In this document: one piece after another, positions 1 through 8,853 of the stretch
How the letters are laid out: every line of letters begins with the position of its first letter
How positions within the stretch are numbered: position 1 is the first letter of the stretch
NCBI GenBank assembly: GCA_047722935.1
Contig: JBDNZS010000015.1
Location: forward strand, 1 to 52,295
Direction of reading: 5' to 3'
Origin: Ethanoligenens sp047722935
Lineage (GTDB): Bacteria > Bacillota > Clostridia > Oscillospirales > Ethanoligenentaceae
Length of the DNA stretch: 52,295 bases
The notes under the pieces: model-generated
What the model was told of the DNA's origin: nothing
The model's input: only the letters and a program-made list of their open reading frames with translations
Databases searched by the model: none
Made by a program: the position numbers and the translations under genes

Positions 1-69
1 GATGTAAAATGTTTCTGTGCAATGTTTGCTAATATTTGCTTTATCGCAGTAAAAAGGAGGAACGATTTT

Positions 70-552
70 ATGACCATAGAACAGACTGTTACAACGGTGG
101 ATGCCATCGTGGACAGACATAATGCTTCTCCGTCGGCATTGATTGCCATTCTGGAAGAAATTCAGGAAGCATGCCACTACCTGCCTGGGGATGCGTTGAC
201 ACGTGTGTCGGAACGCACAGGCATATCCGAAGGAGAAATTTTCAGCGTTGCTACATTTTACAAGAACTTTTCACTGACCGCCAAAGGTCGGTATGTCATT
301 AAAGTTTGCGACGGAACGGCCTGCCATGTGCGTAAATCTATTCCCATCCTGAATGCCCTGCGCGAACACTTAGGGGTGAGCGCAGAAAAGCCCACCACAG
401 CGGACAACCTGTTCACGGTGGAAACGGTGTCCTGTCTGGGTGCGTGCGGGTTGGCGCCGGTGATGACCGTGAATGACCATGTGCACCCGAAGATGACGCC
501 GGAATCGGCGCTTGAGGTAGTGAGCGGCTTGCGCGGGGAGGCAAAAGAATGA
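70..552 (+). CDS. hydC: NADH-dependent [FeFe]-hydrogenase, NuoE-like subunit HydC
   Basis: Small electron-transfer subunit of a soluble HydABC hydrogenase, 160 aa. It is a thioredoxin-like [2Fe-2S] ferredoxin of the NuoE/HndA family. The four cluster cysteines are visible as C80-x4-C85 (CDGTAC) and C122-x3-C126 (CLGAC). The N-terminal half is the usual helical NuoE domain with the ATFYKNF motif. The start at 70 is chosen because a strong AAAGGAGG lies about 10 bases upstream; an in-frame ATG at 22 has no ribosome site. The stop overlaps the hydB start as ATGA, so the two genes are translationally coupled. The promoter must lie mostly before the window. Confidence 0.93.
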   Translation: MTIEQTVTTVDAIVDRHNASPSALIAILEEIQEACHYLPGDALTRVSERTGISEGEIFSVATFYKNFSLTAKGRYVIKVCDGTACHVRKSIPILNALREHLGVSAEKPTTADNLFTVETVSCLGACGLAPVMTVNDHVHPKMTPESALEVVSGLRGEAKE

Positions 553-2423
553 GACTGCAAACAGCGGAGCAATTGGATGTATTTGCCCATCAGGCGGGGG
601 AATTGATGGACAAACAGCGAATGCGCGTGTCCGTCTGCGCAGGTACAGGTTGCTTGGCGGGCGGTTCGCTGGAGCTGTACGACAGGCTGCGCGCCATTGT
701 AGCCGAAAAAGGGCTGCTGGTGGACATCTGCATGGAAAAGGAACCGGAACACGGCATCGGTATCCACAAGAGCGGCTGCCATGGTTTCTGTGAGATGGGC
801 CCGATTGTGCGCATCGAGCCGGCTGGATACCTTTACCTGCGCGTCCAACCCGGCGATGCCGAAGAAATCGCTGAAACCACACTGTTCGGCGGCAAACCGG
901 TGGATCGACTGCTCTACAAAGAAGGCGAACAGACCGTTGCCAAGCAGGAGGATATCCCGTTCTACAGCCGGCAGACCCGTCTGGTGCTCCACCATTGCGG
1001 CGATATCGACGCTGAATCCATTGACGAATACATCGCCATGGGCGGTTATCAGGCGCTCCGGAAAGCGCTGTTCACCATGCAGCCGGCGGAGGTCTGTCGG
1101 CTCATCAAGCTGTCCAACCTGCGCGGGCGCGGCGGCGGCGGATATCCAACGGGCAGCAAATGGGAACAGGTACTGTCTCGCCCCGACGAAGTCAAATTTG
1201 TGGTCTGCAACGGTGACGAGGGCGATCCGGGCGCGTTTATGGACCGCAGCGTCATGGAGGGAGACCCCCACAGCGTTGTGGAAGGCATGCTGATTGCGGG
1301 CTACGCAACCAAAGCAACGCAAGGTTACATCTATGTGCGCGCCGAATATCCCGTGGCGGTGGAACGGCTGAACAAAGCCATTGATGCCGCCCGGGCCTGC
1401 GGGCTGCTGGGCGGGGATATCCTCGGCTCCGGATTTTCGTTCGATATTCAGGTTAACCGCGGCGCGGGGGCGTTCGTCTGCGGCGAAGGCAGCGCGCTTA
1501 CCGCCTCTATCGAAGGCAAACGCGGGATGCCGCGCGTTAAGCCGCCCCGCACCACCGAACATGGCCTGTGGAGCCGCCCCACCGTGCTGAACAATGTGGA
1601 AACGTTCGCGAACGTAGCGCGTATTGTGCAAAACGGCGGCGAATGGTTTCGCGGCATCGGGCCTGAAAACAGCCCGGGAACCAAGGTGTTTGCCATTTCC
1701 GGCAATGTCAACAACACCGGCCTGATTGAAGTGCCGATGGGCACCACGCTGCGCGAGGTTATCTTTGACATCGGCGGCGGCATCCGGGGCGGAAAAGGAT
1801 TTAAGGCGGTGCAGATCGGCGGTCCGTCCGGCGGCTGCTTGACCACTGAGCATCTTGACTTGCCGTTGGATTTCGATTCGCTCAAAAAAGTGGGTGCAAT
1901 GATCGGTTCCGGCGGGTTGGTTGTCATGGACGAAGACACCTGCATGGTGGAGGTGGCGCGCTTCTTCATGAATTTTACGCAGAACGAGAGCTGCGGCAAA
2001 TGTGTGCCTTGCCGCGAGGGTACCCGCCGGATGCTGGAGATCCTTAACCGTATCGTGGAAGGCAAGGGTGAGATGCAGGACCTCGACATGCTTGAGGAAC
2101 TGGCAGACACCATTAGCAACACCGCGCTCTGCGGTCTGGGCAAATCCGCAGCCAACCCGGTGGTGAGCACCCTGCGGTATTTCCGTGACGAATATGTCGC
2201 CCATGTGCGCGATAAAAAATGTCCCACGCACACCTGCAAAGCCATGAGCATCTATGTCATTGATCCCGAAACCTGCAAGGGGTGCAGTAAATGTTCCCGC
2301 ATTTGTCCGGTGGGCGCGATTTCGGGTAAAATCAAATCGCCGTTCACCATCGACACCCAGAAATGCATCAAATGCGGTGCATGCATCGCAAGCTGTCCGT
2401 TCCACGCAATCGAGGAGGCGTAA
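549..2423 (+). CDS. hydB: NADH-dependent [FeFe]-hydrogenase, NuoF-like flavoprotein subunit HydB
   Basis: Flavoprotein that exchanges electrons with NAD(H), 624 aa. Domain order: an N-terminal thioredoxin-like [2Fe-2S] domain (Cys 30, 35, 77, 81); the NuoF FMN/NADH-binding domain with GRGGGGYPTG near residue 195; an SLBB region; the NuoF [4Fe-4S] motif ESCGKCVPCREG near residue 480; and a C-terminal bacterial ferredoxin pair (CKGCSKCSRIC and CIKCGACIASC). This is the full architecture of HydB in bifurcating hydrogenases, larger than respiratory NuoF. It overlaps hydC by 4 bp and precedes hydA by 3 bp. In characterised relatives it is a site of flavin-based electron bifurcation; that role is inferred here. 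Confidence 0.95.
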   Translation: MRLQTAEQLDVFAHQAGELMDKQRMRVSVCAGTGCLAGGSLELYDRLRAIVAEKGLLVDICMEKEPEHGIGIHKSGCHGFCEMGPIVRIEPAGYLYLRVQPGDAEEIAETTLFGGKPVDRLLYKEGEQTVAKQEDIPFYSRQTRLVLHHCGDIDAESIDEYIAMGGYQALRKALFTMQPAEVCRLIKLSNLRGRGGGGYPTGSKWEQVLSRPDEVKFVVCNGDEGDPGAFMDRSVMEGDPHSVVEGMLIAGYATKATQGYIYVRAEYPVAVERLNKAIDAARACGLLGGDILGSGFSFDIQVNRGAGAFVCGEGSALTASIEGKRGMPRVKPPRTTEHGLWSRPTVLNNVETFANVARIVQNGGEWFRGIGPENSPGTKVFAISGNVNNTGLIEVPMGTTLREVIFDIGGGIRGGKGFKAVQIGGPSGGCLTTEHLDLPLDFDSLKKVGAMIGSGGLVVMDEDTCMVEVARFFMNFTQNESCGKCVPCREGTRRMLEILNRIVEGKGEMQDLDMLEELADTISNTALCGLGKSAANPVVSTLRYFRDEYVAHVRDKKCPTHTCKAMSIYVIDPETCKGCSKCSRICPVGAISGKIKSPFTIDTQKCIKCGACIASCPFHAIEEA

Positions 2424-2426
2424 AGC

Positions 2427-4115
2427 ATGAAGGAGAGTATCGTAATCGACGGCCGCCGGGTCGAACTGGACAACGAAAAGAACTTGCTCGAAGTGGTACG
2501 TAAAGCAGGCATCGACCTGCCAACCTTCTGCTATTATTCCTGTATGAGCGTGTATGGCGCATGTCGAATGTGCACAGTGGAGGACAGCCGCGGTCGTACA
2601 ATGGCCGCGTGCTCTACCCCGCCCAAAGCCGGGATGGAAATCCGCACCAACACGGACCGGCTGCGCAAATACCGCCGCATGATTCTGGAACTGCTGCTTT
2701 CCAACCACAACCGCGACTGCACCACCTGCGAAAAGAGCGGTGCGTGTAGATTGCAGGAGCTGGCACTGCGTTTTGGCGTGCGCAAGGTGCGCTTTCCGCA
2801 GGAGGTGCGCCCTCTGCCGCAGGACACCAGCAGCCCGGCAATCCTGCGCGACCCGCAGAAATGCATCCTCTGCGGCGACTGTGTGCGCATGTGTTCTGAA
2901 GTGCAGGGCGTGGGTGCGCTGGCGTTCGCTTACCGCGGTTCGGATATGGAAGTCACCACGGCGTTCCACAAAGGCCTCGGCGAGGTAGGCTGTGTAGGCT
3001 GTGGACAATGTGCAAGTGTCTGTCCCACCGGCGCCATTACGGTGCGGGACGACACTGCACCCGTATGGAACGCGCTGCAAGACACGAATGTCCGTGTGGT
3101 GGCACAGATTGCGCCTGCCGTCCGGGTGGCTATCGGCGAAGAATTTGATATGAAACCCGGCGATGTGAACCTTGGCAAGCTGGTCGCCGCCATGCGGATG
3201 CTCGGTTTCGATGAGGTGTACGATACCGGGCTGGGCGCCGATTTGACGGTGGAGGAAGAAGGCTCGGAATTGCTGGATCGCCTGCAAAACGGCGGTAAAT
3301 TTCCCATGTTCACTTCCTGCTGCCCCGGTTGGGTGACCTATGCCCAAAACCGGCATCCCGAACTTGCCGGCAATATTTCCTCCTGCCGGTCGCCTATGGG
3401 AATGTTCGGCGCGGTGCTGCGCGATTATTTCACGGACAAGGATGCGAAGGACGGCAAAAAAACGTTCAGTGTGGCGGTCATGCCTTGTACCAGCAAAAAG
3501 ATCGAGGCCGGCTGGGACGAGATGATTGCCGAAACGGGAAACGATATCGACGTCGTGCTGACCACGCAGGAGATTGCGCGCATGATTCGAGAAAGCGGCA
3601 TTGATTTCCTCTCGCTTGAGCCGGAGGCAACAAACATGCCGTTTGGCCTGACCAGCGGTGCCGGTGTGATTTTCGGCGTGACCGGCGGTGTCACCGAGGC
3701 GGTATTGCGGAACCTGTCTGTTGACGACGATTATGATGCGCTCCAGCGGGTGGCATTCACCGGTGTTCGCGGCATGGACGGGGTAAAGGAAGCATCGGCT
3801 ACGATAGACGGACGAGAAGTGCGTGTGGCTGTCGTGCACGGCTTGAGCAACGCAGAACGGTTGATTCGGCAGATGCAGGCAGGAGAACGGCAGTATGACT
3901 TTGTGGAGGTGATGGCCTGCCCTGGCGGCTGCATCGGCGGCGGCGGACAGCCGGGGCCACAGTCGGCAGAGACGCGCGTCGCGCGTGCTAAAGGTTTGTA
4001 CCATGCGGACAGTGAAACGCAGATACGCCGTTCGCAGGAAAATCCGGTGCTTTCCATGGTCTACGGCAATATCCTTGGAGAAGATCATCACAGGCTCCAT
4101 CGGAACCATCACTGA
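2427..4115 (+). CDS. hydA: [FeFe]-hydrogenase catalytic subunit HydA
   Basis: Catalytic H2-producing subunit, 562 aa, cytoplasmic. Domains: an N-terminal plant-type [2Fe-2S] (Cys 35, 46, 49, 62); the NuoG-type His/Cys [4Fe-4S] site (H94, C98, C101, C107); two [4Fe-4S] clusters (C146-C156 and C189-C199); and the H-cluster domain. All three H-cluster signatures are intact: TSCCPGW (about 296), MPCTSKK (about 352) and EVMACPGGCIGGGGQP (about 494). Length and domains match the Clostridium pasteurianum CpI type; the extra C-terminal [2Fe-2S] of Thermotoga HydA is absent. A strong GGAGG precedes the ATG. A terminator lies about 55 bp after the stop. Confidence 0.97.
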   Translation: MKESIVIDGRRVELDNEKNLLEVVRKAGIDLPTFCYYSCMSVYGACRMCTVEDSRGRTMAACSTPPKAGMEIRTNTDRLRKYRRMILELLLSNHNRDCTTCEKSGACRLQELALRFGVRKVRFPQEVRPLPQDTSSPAILRDPQKCILCGDCVRMCSEVQGVGALAFAYRGSDMEVTTAFHKGLGEVGCVGCGQCASVCPTGAITVRDDTAPVWNALQDTNVRVVAQIAPAVRVAIGEEFDMKPGDVNLGKLVAAMRMLGFDEVYDTGLGADLTVEEEGSELLDRLQNGGKFPMFTSCCPGWVTYAQNRHPELAGNISSCRSPMGMFGAVLRDYFTDKDAKDGKKTFSVAVMPCTSKKIEAGWDEMIAETGNDIDVVLTTQEIARMIRESGIDFLSLEPEATNMPFGLTSGAGVIFGVTGGVTEAVLRNLSVDDDYDALQRVAFTGVRGMDGVKEASATIDGREVRVAVVHGLSNAERLIRQMQAGERQYDFVEVMACPGGCIGGGGQPGPQSAETRVARAKGLYHADSETQIRRSQENPVLSMVYGNILGEDHHRLHRNHH

Positions 4116-4170
4116 GAATCTGTTCATTTTGTATAAAGGCATAGGCAGGGTTCTTTAAAACTCTTTCTGA

Positions 4171-4221
4171 CACTAGGCTGGATGCATTTGCGTCCGGTCT
4201 GGTGTTTGTTGCGGCTTTTTT
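4171..4221 (+). terminator. Rho-independent terminator of the hyd operon
   Basis: A 15-bp stem (4171-4185 with 4190-4204, including several G-U pairs) with an ATTT loop is followed by a T-rich tail ending in TTTTTT. It lies 55 bp after the hydA stop and before the next plus-strand gene, so it most likely closes the hydrogenase operon. Confidence 0.75.
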
Positions 4222-4394
4222 ATGTGATTAGGCAAATGGAATGCTGGCTACAGCTGTCTTTTGTAAAGAAAAGCCATGGATTTTTTTGATTGAATACAAT
4301 ATAATGTGAAATAGATTCATTACTACTACACGCCCTTATTCTCCATCCTTACAACATCCAGACAATGATACATGAACGAAAGGGTTTTGCTGGA

Positions 4395-6746
4395 ATGAAA
4401 CAAAATGAAAAAGAACAGTCCTCCTCAATGGCGCAGGGGGCACTAAAAACAGTTGTATTTACCGGTGCGCTGATTGGTATTGTAGATATCGTCAGCGTTC
4501 TTTTGGCGGTATTGGGGGACAAGGCCGGCGGCCAGAGGATGCTGCTATGGAATATTCCTGTCGTCTTGGCAGTGCTGGTGATTTCTGTTCTGATTGTCGC
4601 CAGACGTGACCGGCGGAAAGCGGAAGAAAAGGCGGAGCGGCTACGCGTGATCGTGGAGGCTGCCGAGCAGCTTGCACGCGGCGATACAGATATGCAATTG
4701 GAAAACCGTGCGGGAGATACATATGGCACATTGACGGCGGCATTAGAGCGCATCGCCGCCACTAGCCATGCACAGGCGGTTGCTGTTGCGCAGCTTGCAC
4801 GAGGGGATTTGCAGGAGCTTTTGGCGGATGGGCCTGTGCGGCAGCCGTTCTCTGAAGGACTGCGTCAAGCGGCCTGCACGATACAGGCGCTCCAATCAGA
4901 GATTGCCGCCATGTCCCAAAAACAGCAGCAGTGTGAATTGTCTGCGTTTGTGGTGGAGAATCATTTTGAGGGGGCATTTGCTGCTATCGCCAGAGATGTC
5001 AATGCCATGATTCAAAAACACGTGGAGGCCCGTGAGCAGTCGTTGTCTTGCGTGGCAGAACTTGCAGAAAGCAGTTTTGACATGTCGGTTTTCGACGAGT
5101 CAGTAAATTCAAACTTGGTCGGCGATAGTATTACGCAGTTGAAGCATACCCTTTGGCTCTTTGCTAATGATATGCAAAAAATGTCCGAGCAGCAAAACGC
5201 GGGCGATGTAGACGCACTCATGCCTGTCGACGCGTTTCAAGGTGTCTACGCCGATTTGGCAAAGGGCGTCAATAACATGGTGCAGAGCCAAATCGCCGTC
5301 ACAAAAAAGGCAATGGCCTGTGTGGAGCAGTTCGCGGAGGGCAATTTTGAGACGGGTTTGGAACAATTCCCTGGAAAAAAGGTGTTCATCAGCGATACGA
5401 TTGAAAAATTGCGGGCCAATATCAACGCGTTTATCACCGCAATGAACAATATGTCCGCAGATCAGGACGCGGGCGATTTGGACGCATTTATCCCCGTGGA
5501 GCAGTTTAAGGGTGCATATGCCTCCATGGCAGACGGCGTTAACCGCATGGTCAAAAGCCATATTTCGGTAAAGAAGAAAGCAATGGCTTGCGTCCAGCAA
5601 TTTGCGCAGGGTAATTTTGAAGCCGAATTGGAACAGTTCCCAGGGAAAAAGGCATTCATCAATGAAACTATAGAGGGTCTGCGCAGTGATTTGAAGAATG
5701 TAAACACGGAAATTGGGAAGTTGATCATCGCGTCTGAAAATGGACAACTGGACGAGCGCGGCAATGCGGAACAGTTCAGTGGCGACTGGAAGTATTTGAT
5801 AGAAGGATTGAACCGTCTACTCGACGTGGTTATTGAGCCGATGCAGGAAGCGGCAGAGGTGCTGAGCGAAATGCAAAACGGCAATTTGGCAGTGGAAATG
5901 ACCGGTGATTATAAAGGGGATCATGCCAAGATTAAACATGCGCTGAACGCGACCATCACATCGATTCAAGCGCTCCTCACCAGTATCCAGAGTTCGGCGC
6001 AGGAAGTATCCGCCGGTTCCGGCCAGGTGTCCGAATCCGCACAAATGCTCTCCCAGGGCGCGACCGAGCAGGCAAGCGCCTTGCAGGAACTGACGGCTTC
6101 GGTCGCGGAGATTGCCGCGCAGACGAAGCAAAATGCTGCCGATGCGGCACAAGCCAGTGCGTTTGCAGCCTCCGCGCAGACCGAGGCGGTGAATGGAAAC
6201 GAAAAAATGGAACAGATGCTCAACGCCATGCAGGAGATCGGCAAATCATCGTCCAATATTTCAAAGATCATCAAGGTGATCGACGATATCGCATTCCAGA
6301 CCAACATTCTCGCATTGAATGCAGCAGTGGAAGCGGCACGGGCGGGTCAATATGGCAAAGGGTTTGCTGTGGTTGCTGAAGAAGTGCGCAACCTTGCGGC
6401 CAGAAGCACCAAGGCTGCCAAGCAGACGACCGAACTGATCGAGGGGTCTGTTTCCAAGGTGAAAACCGGCGAAATCATCGCGAATGAAACGGCGGAAACA
6501 CTCGGCAAAATCTCGGAAAGCGTGGAGAAGACGAACGATCTGGTGGGCAACATTTCCAGTTCGTCGGATCAGCAGGCCACAGCCATCTCTCAGATCGATC
6601 AGGGACTGGAACAGATTTCCGGTGTTGTGCAGAATAACTCCGCCACTGCGGAGGAGAGTGCAGCTTCCAGCGAGGAACTTTCCGGACAGGCCGATACCCT
6701 GTTGCAAATGGTGGCGGCATTCCAATTGCAGAGACAATCCGTGTGA
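4395..6746 (+). CDS. Methyl-accepting chemotaxis protein with cytoplasmic repeats
   Basis: Chemoreceptor of about 783 aa. Two membrane segments lie close together near the N-terminus (about residues 18-39 and 49-70), so there is almost no extracellular domain and sensing must be cytoplasmic or in the membrane. HAMP-like helical sequence follows, then three tandem 90-residue units (4911-5180, 5181-5450, 5451-5720). The C-terminal MCP signalling domain carries the conserved hairpin tip, with FQTNILALNAAVEAARAG, and a C-terminal SSEELSGQA. No CheR-binding pentapeptide is seen at the end. I prefer the ATG at 4395 (AAAGGG about 10 bases upstream); the in-frame ATG at 4365 has no evident ribosome site. 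Confidence 0.9.
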   Translation: MKQNEKEQSSSMAQGALKTVVFTGALIGIVDIVSVLLAVLGDKAGGQRMLLWNIPVVLAVLVISVLIVARRDRRKAEEKAERLRVIVEAAEQLARGDTDMQLENRAGDTYGTLTAALERIAATSHAQAVAVAQLARGDLQELLADGPVRQPFSEGLRQAACTIQALQSEIAAMSQKQQQCELSAFVVENHFEGAFAAIARDVNAMIQKHVEAREQSLSCVAELAESSFDMSVFDESVNSNLVGDSITQLKHTLWLFANDMQKMSEQQNAGDVDALMPVDAFQGVYADLAKGVNNMVQSQIAVTKKAMACVEQFAEGNFETGLEQFPGKKVFISDTIEKLRANINAFITAMNNMSADQDAGDLDAFIPVEQFKGAYASMADGVNRMVKSHISVKKKAMACVQQFAQGNFEAELEQFPGKKAFINETIEGLRSDLKNVNTEIGKLIIASENGQLDERGNAEQFSGDWKYLIEGLNRLLDVVIEPMQEAAEVLSEMQNGNLAVEMTGDYKGDHAKIKHALNATITSIQALLTSIQSSAQEVSAGSGQVSESAQMLSQGATEQASALQELTASVAEIAAQTKQNAADAAQASAFAASAQTEAVNGNEKMEQMLNAMQEIGKSSSNISKIIKVIDDIAFQTNILALNAAVEAARAGQYGKGFAVVAEEVRNLAARSTKAAKQTTELIEGSVSKVKTGEIIANETAETLGKISESVEKTNDLVGNISSSSDQQATAISQIDQGLEQISGVVQNNSATAEESAASSEELSGQADTLLQMVAAFQLQRQSV
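4911..5720 (+). repeat. Three tandem 270-bp (90-codon) units inside the chemoreceptor
   Basis: Landmarks recur exactly every 90 residues: MSQKQQ, MSEQQN and MSADQD begin the units, and LSCVAEL, MACVEQF and MACVQQF recur at the same offset. Units 2 and 3 are closely alike (both contain LEQFPGKK); unit 1 is diverged. They probably form poly-HAMP-like or related coiled-coil modules. Confidence 0.85.
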
Positions 6747-6774
6747 GTAGTGGGCGTATTTTCCAATGTATTCC

Positions 6775-6813
6775 AAACAGGGACCGGACGATTGACACGT
6801 CCGGTCCCTGTTT
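6775..6813 (+). terminator. Hairpin terminator after the chemoreceptor gene
   Basis: A perfect 15-bp inverted repeat (6775-6789 and 6799-6813) with a 9-nt loop lies 28 bp after the stop. The arms begin with AAA and end with TTT, but no longer T tract follows, so termination may be only partial. Confidence 0.6.
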
Positions 6814-6888
6814 GCGCATTGAAATAGAGTGTACAGATGTTGGATACCGCGTATACGACCGGTGAACGGATGTTTTTTGGATTTGTAC

Positions 6889-6917
6889 TTGTTTGTCTGC
6901 TTGTGGACAGGTATAAT
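6889..6917 (+). promoter_or_regulatory. Sigma-A promoter of prmA-rsmE
   Basis: TTGTTT at 6889-6894 and TATAAT at 6912-6917 are separated by 17 bp. The pair lies about 35 bp before the prmA start and just after the preceding hairpin. Confidence 0.6.
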
Positions 6918-6950
6918 CAAAAGAAAAGGTTATTTGAGGTAACAATATAA

Positions 6951-7916
6951 ATGGATTATATACAAGTGACGATTTTCACCACCCACGAGGGCCTGGAAGC
7001 GGTCACAGGGCGGCTTTACCGTATCGGACTGACCGGTGTGGAGATTGAAGACGAAACCGATTTTAACGAGTTTTTGGAAGATAATCATCAGTATTGGGAT
7101 TATGTTGATGATGACCTGCGTCAGAAAATGGCGGGCGAAACGAAAGTAAAAGTCTATTTGCCTGTGAGCGAAATGCCGCAGGCAGTGCAGATCATCCGCA
7201 GCGAGATGGACGCGCTGCGCGCGCAGGATACCGCTCATGCATATGGGCGGCTGGAACTTTCCACGGATTCTGTTTCGGAAAAGGACTGGGCGAATAACTG
7301 GAAACAGTACTTTAAACCGACCCTCGTGGGTAATGTGCTCATCAGGCCCGCGTGGGAGACACTGCCGCATGATATGCAGGGATATACAGTTTTCTCCATC
7401 AATCCGGGGATGACATTCGGTACCGGTACGCACGAGACCACCCGTCTGTGTATACAGGCGGCGCAGCGCCATGTGGGAAAAGGCACACGGGTGCTTGATC
7501 TTGGATGTGGGAGCGGCATTTTGTCACTGATTTCCCTGCTGCTTGGAGCAAAAGAAGCGACAGCGGTAGACATAGACCCCATTGCACAGGATACCGTGTT
7601 GGAAAACGCGGCGCTTAATGGGATTGCACCGGATGCGCTGTCGGTCTACACAGGGGATGTACTGACAGACGATGTGCTGCGCAAGCGTGTGGGAACGGGA
7701 TATGACGTGGTGTTTGCCAATATTGTGGCAGATGTTATTATTGGGTTGGCTCCGTTCTTTCCACGTGTGATGAGCGCCGACGGGGTACTGATTACCTCCG
7801 GTATTATCGACAGCCGGCGAGACGAAGTGGCACAGGCACTTTCGCAGAACAATCTGCAGTTGTTCGAGGAACACCAGGAAAAAGGTTGGCATTGCCTGTG
7901 CTGCAAAAGGGGGTGA
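6951..7916 (+). CDS. prmA: Ribosomal protein L11 methyltransferase PrmA
   Basis: SAM-dependent enzyme that trimethylates ribosomal protein L11, 321 aa, the usual family length. The N-terminal substrate-recognition domain is followed by the class I methyltransferase fold: the family motif FGTGTHETTRLC near residue 155, the SAM-binding loop VLDLGCGSGILSL near 180, and VVFANIVADVI as the family's N-(I/L)-x-A motif. GAGG precedes the ATG by about 11 bases. Only 4 bp separate it from rsmE, forming a two-gene ribosome-modification operon common in Firmicutes. Confidence 0.95.
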   Translation: MDYIQVTIFTTHEGLEAVTGRLYRIGLTGVEIEDETDFNEFLEDNHQYWDYVDDDLRQKMAGETKVKVYLPVSEMPQAVQIIRSEMDALRAQDTAHAYGRLELSTDSVSEKDWANNWKQYFKPTLVGNVLIRPAWETLPHDMQGYTVFSINPGMTFGTGTHETTRLCIQAAQRHVGKGTRVLDLGCGSGILSLISLLLGAKEATAVDIDPIAQDTVLENAALNGIAPDALSVYTGDVLTDDVLRKRVGTGYDVVFANIVADVIIGLAPFFPRVMSADGVLITSGIIDSRRDEVAQALSQNNLQLFEEHQEKGWHCLCCKRG

Positions 7917-7920
7917 TGAT

Positions 7921-8640
7921 ATGCCGCGGTTTTTCACACAGGAGGTGGACGCGGCAACGGCCCGCATCACCGGTCCCGATGCTGTGCATATCGCGCGTGT
8001 GCTGCGGATGCGGCCCGGCGAACAGATAACCGTATGCGACCTTGCGGGCAGCGATTATCTGTGTGAGATTCTTTCCGCCAAATCAGATGCGGTAGATCTG
8101 CGTGTGCTGGAACAGCGCCCCACTGTTGCGGAACCCACGGTTCATGTCACACTGTTCCAAGGGTTGCCCAAGGCGGACAAGATGGAATTGATTGTGCAGA
8201 AAAGTGTGGAGCTTGGGGTATCCCGTATTGTGCCGGTATTGACGGCGCGCTGTGTTTCCCGCCCGGACAAGGCCGTCATGGCAAAAAAAACAGAACGCTG
8301 GCGCAAAATAGCACTTGAGGCTGCCAAACAAAGCGGGCGCGGGAAATTGCCGCGTGTGGATGACACAATGGGATTTGCTGAAGCCGTGCAGGAATTGGGA
8401 CAGATGGAACGCGGTATCCTCTTTTATGAGAAAGGAGGCGACGCGCATCGTGACTTGTGGAGCGGCGCGCGGGAGATTGGTGTCTGCATCGGTCCAGAAG
8501 GCGGATTTGCAGACGAAGAGGTGGCGCTGGCTGTGCGTGCCGGTGCGCATATCTGCACGCTGGGTCCGCGCATCCTGCGCACCGAGACTGCACCGCTGTG
8601 CGTGCTTTCAGTCGTCATGTATGCGACCGGTAACCTGTGA
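7921..8640 (+). CDS. rsmE: 16S rRNA (uracil-1498-N3)-methyltransferase RsmE
   Basis: SPOUT-class methyltransferase for m3U1498 of 16S rRNA, 239 aa. An N-terminal PUA-like domain (HIARVLRMRPGEQITVCDL) is followed by the knotted SPOUT domain, with KSVELGVSRIVPV, the ARCVSRP segment and the SAM-binding loop IGPEGGFADEE, then LGPRILRTETA near the C-terminus. All are hallmark motifs. It lies 4 bp after prmA with GGGGGTGATGAT before the start, so the two are very likely co-transcribed. A MITE-like element follows about 40 bp after the stop. Confidence 0.95.
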   Translation: MPRFFTQEVDAATARITGPDAVHIARVLRMRPGEQITVCDLAGSDYLCEILSAKSDAVDLRVLEQRPTVAEPTVHVTLFQGLPKADKMELIVQKSVELGVSRIVPVLTARCVSRPDKAVMAKKTERWRKIALEAAKQSGRGKLPRVDDTMGFAEAVQELGQMERGILFYEKGGDAHRDLWSGAREIGVCIGPEGGFADEEVALAVRAGAHICTLGPRILRTETAPLCVLSVVMYATGNL

Positions 8641-8677
8641 GATTCCATACGGACCTTTGCGCAGACGGTCACAAAAG

Positions 8678-8823
8678 GGGCTGTTGCAAAATGAAATTGC
8701 GATGCAGTCTGCACAAAGCCATAGTATTTATTGCATGAAAATGCGCCTTGAAAGGGCTTTTGAGGTCCAATCAAGACGCATTTTTGTGCGATGTTTTCCT
8801 GTAAAGCTGTTTTGCAACAGCCC
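8678..8823. mobile_element. 146-bp MITE-like element with 14-bp terminal inverted repeats
   Basis: Perfect 14-bp inverted repeats bound the element: GGGCTGTTGCAAAA at 8678-8691 and its complement at 8810-8823. The core CTGTTGCAAA resembles IS6-family ends. There is no transposase inside. An internal inverted repeat (8738-8751 with 8771-8784, one G-T mismatch) can fold and, with the following TTTTT, could serve as a terminator for rsmE. No target-site duplication is obvious. It lies between two convergent genes. Confidence 0.65.
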
Positions 8824-8853
8824 TTGGTTTTGGCCAGAAAGGCAAAAGGCGGA

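Noticed and set aside
258..4142. 1294-codon open frame antisense to the hydrogenase operon
   Set aside because: It is the GC-rich shadow of hydC-hydB-hydA, which have complete family motifs and ribosome sites; the antisense product is His/Ala-rich with no domain.
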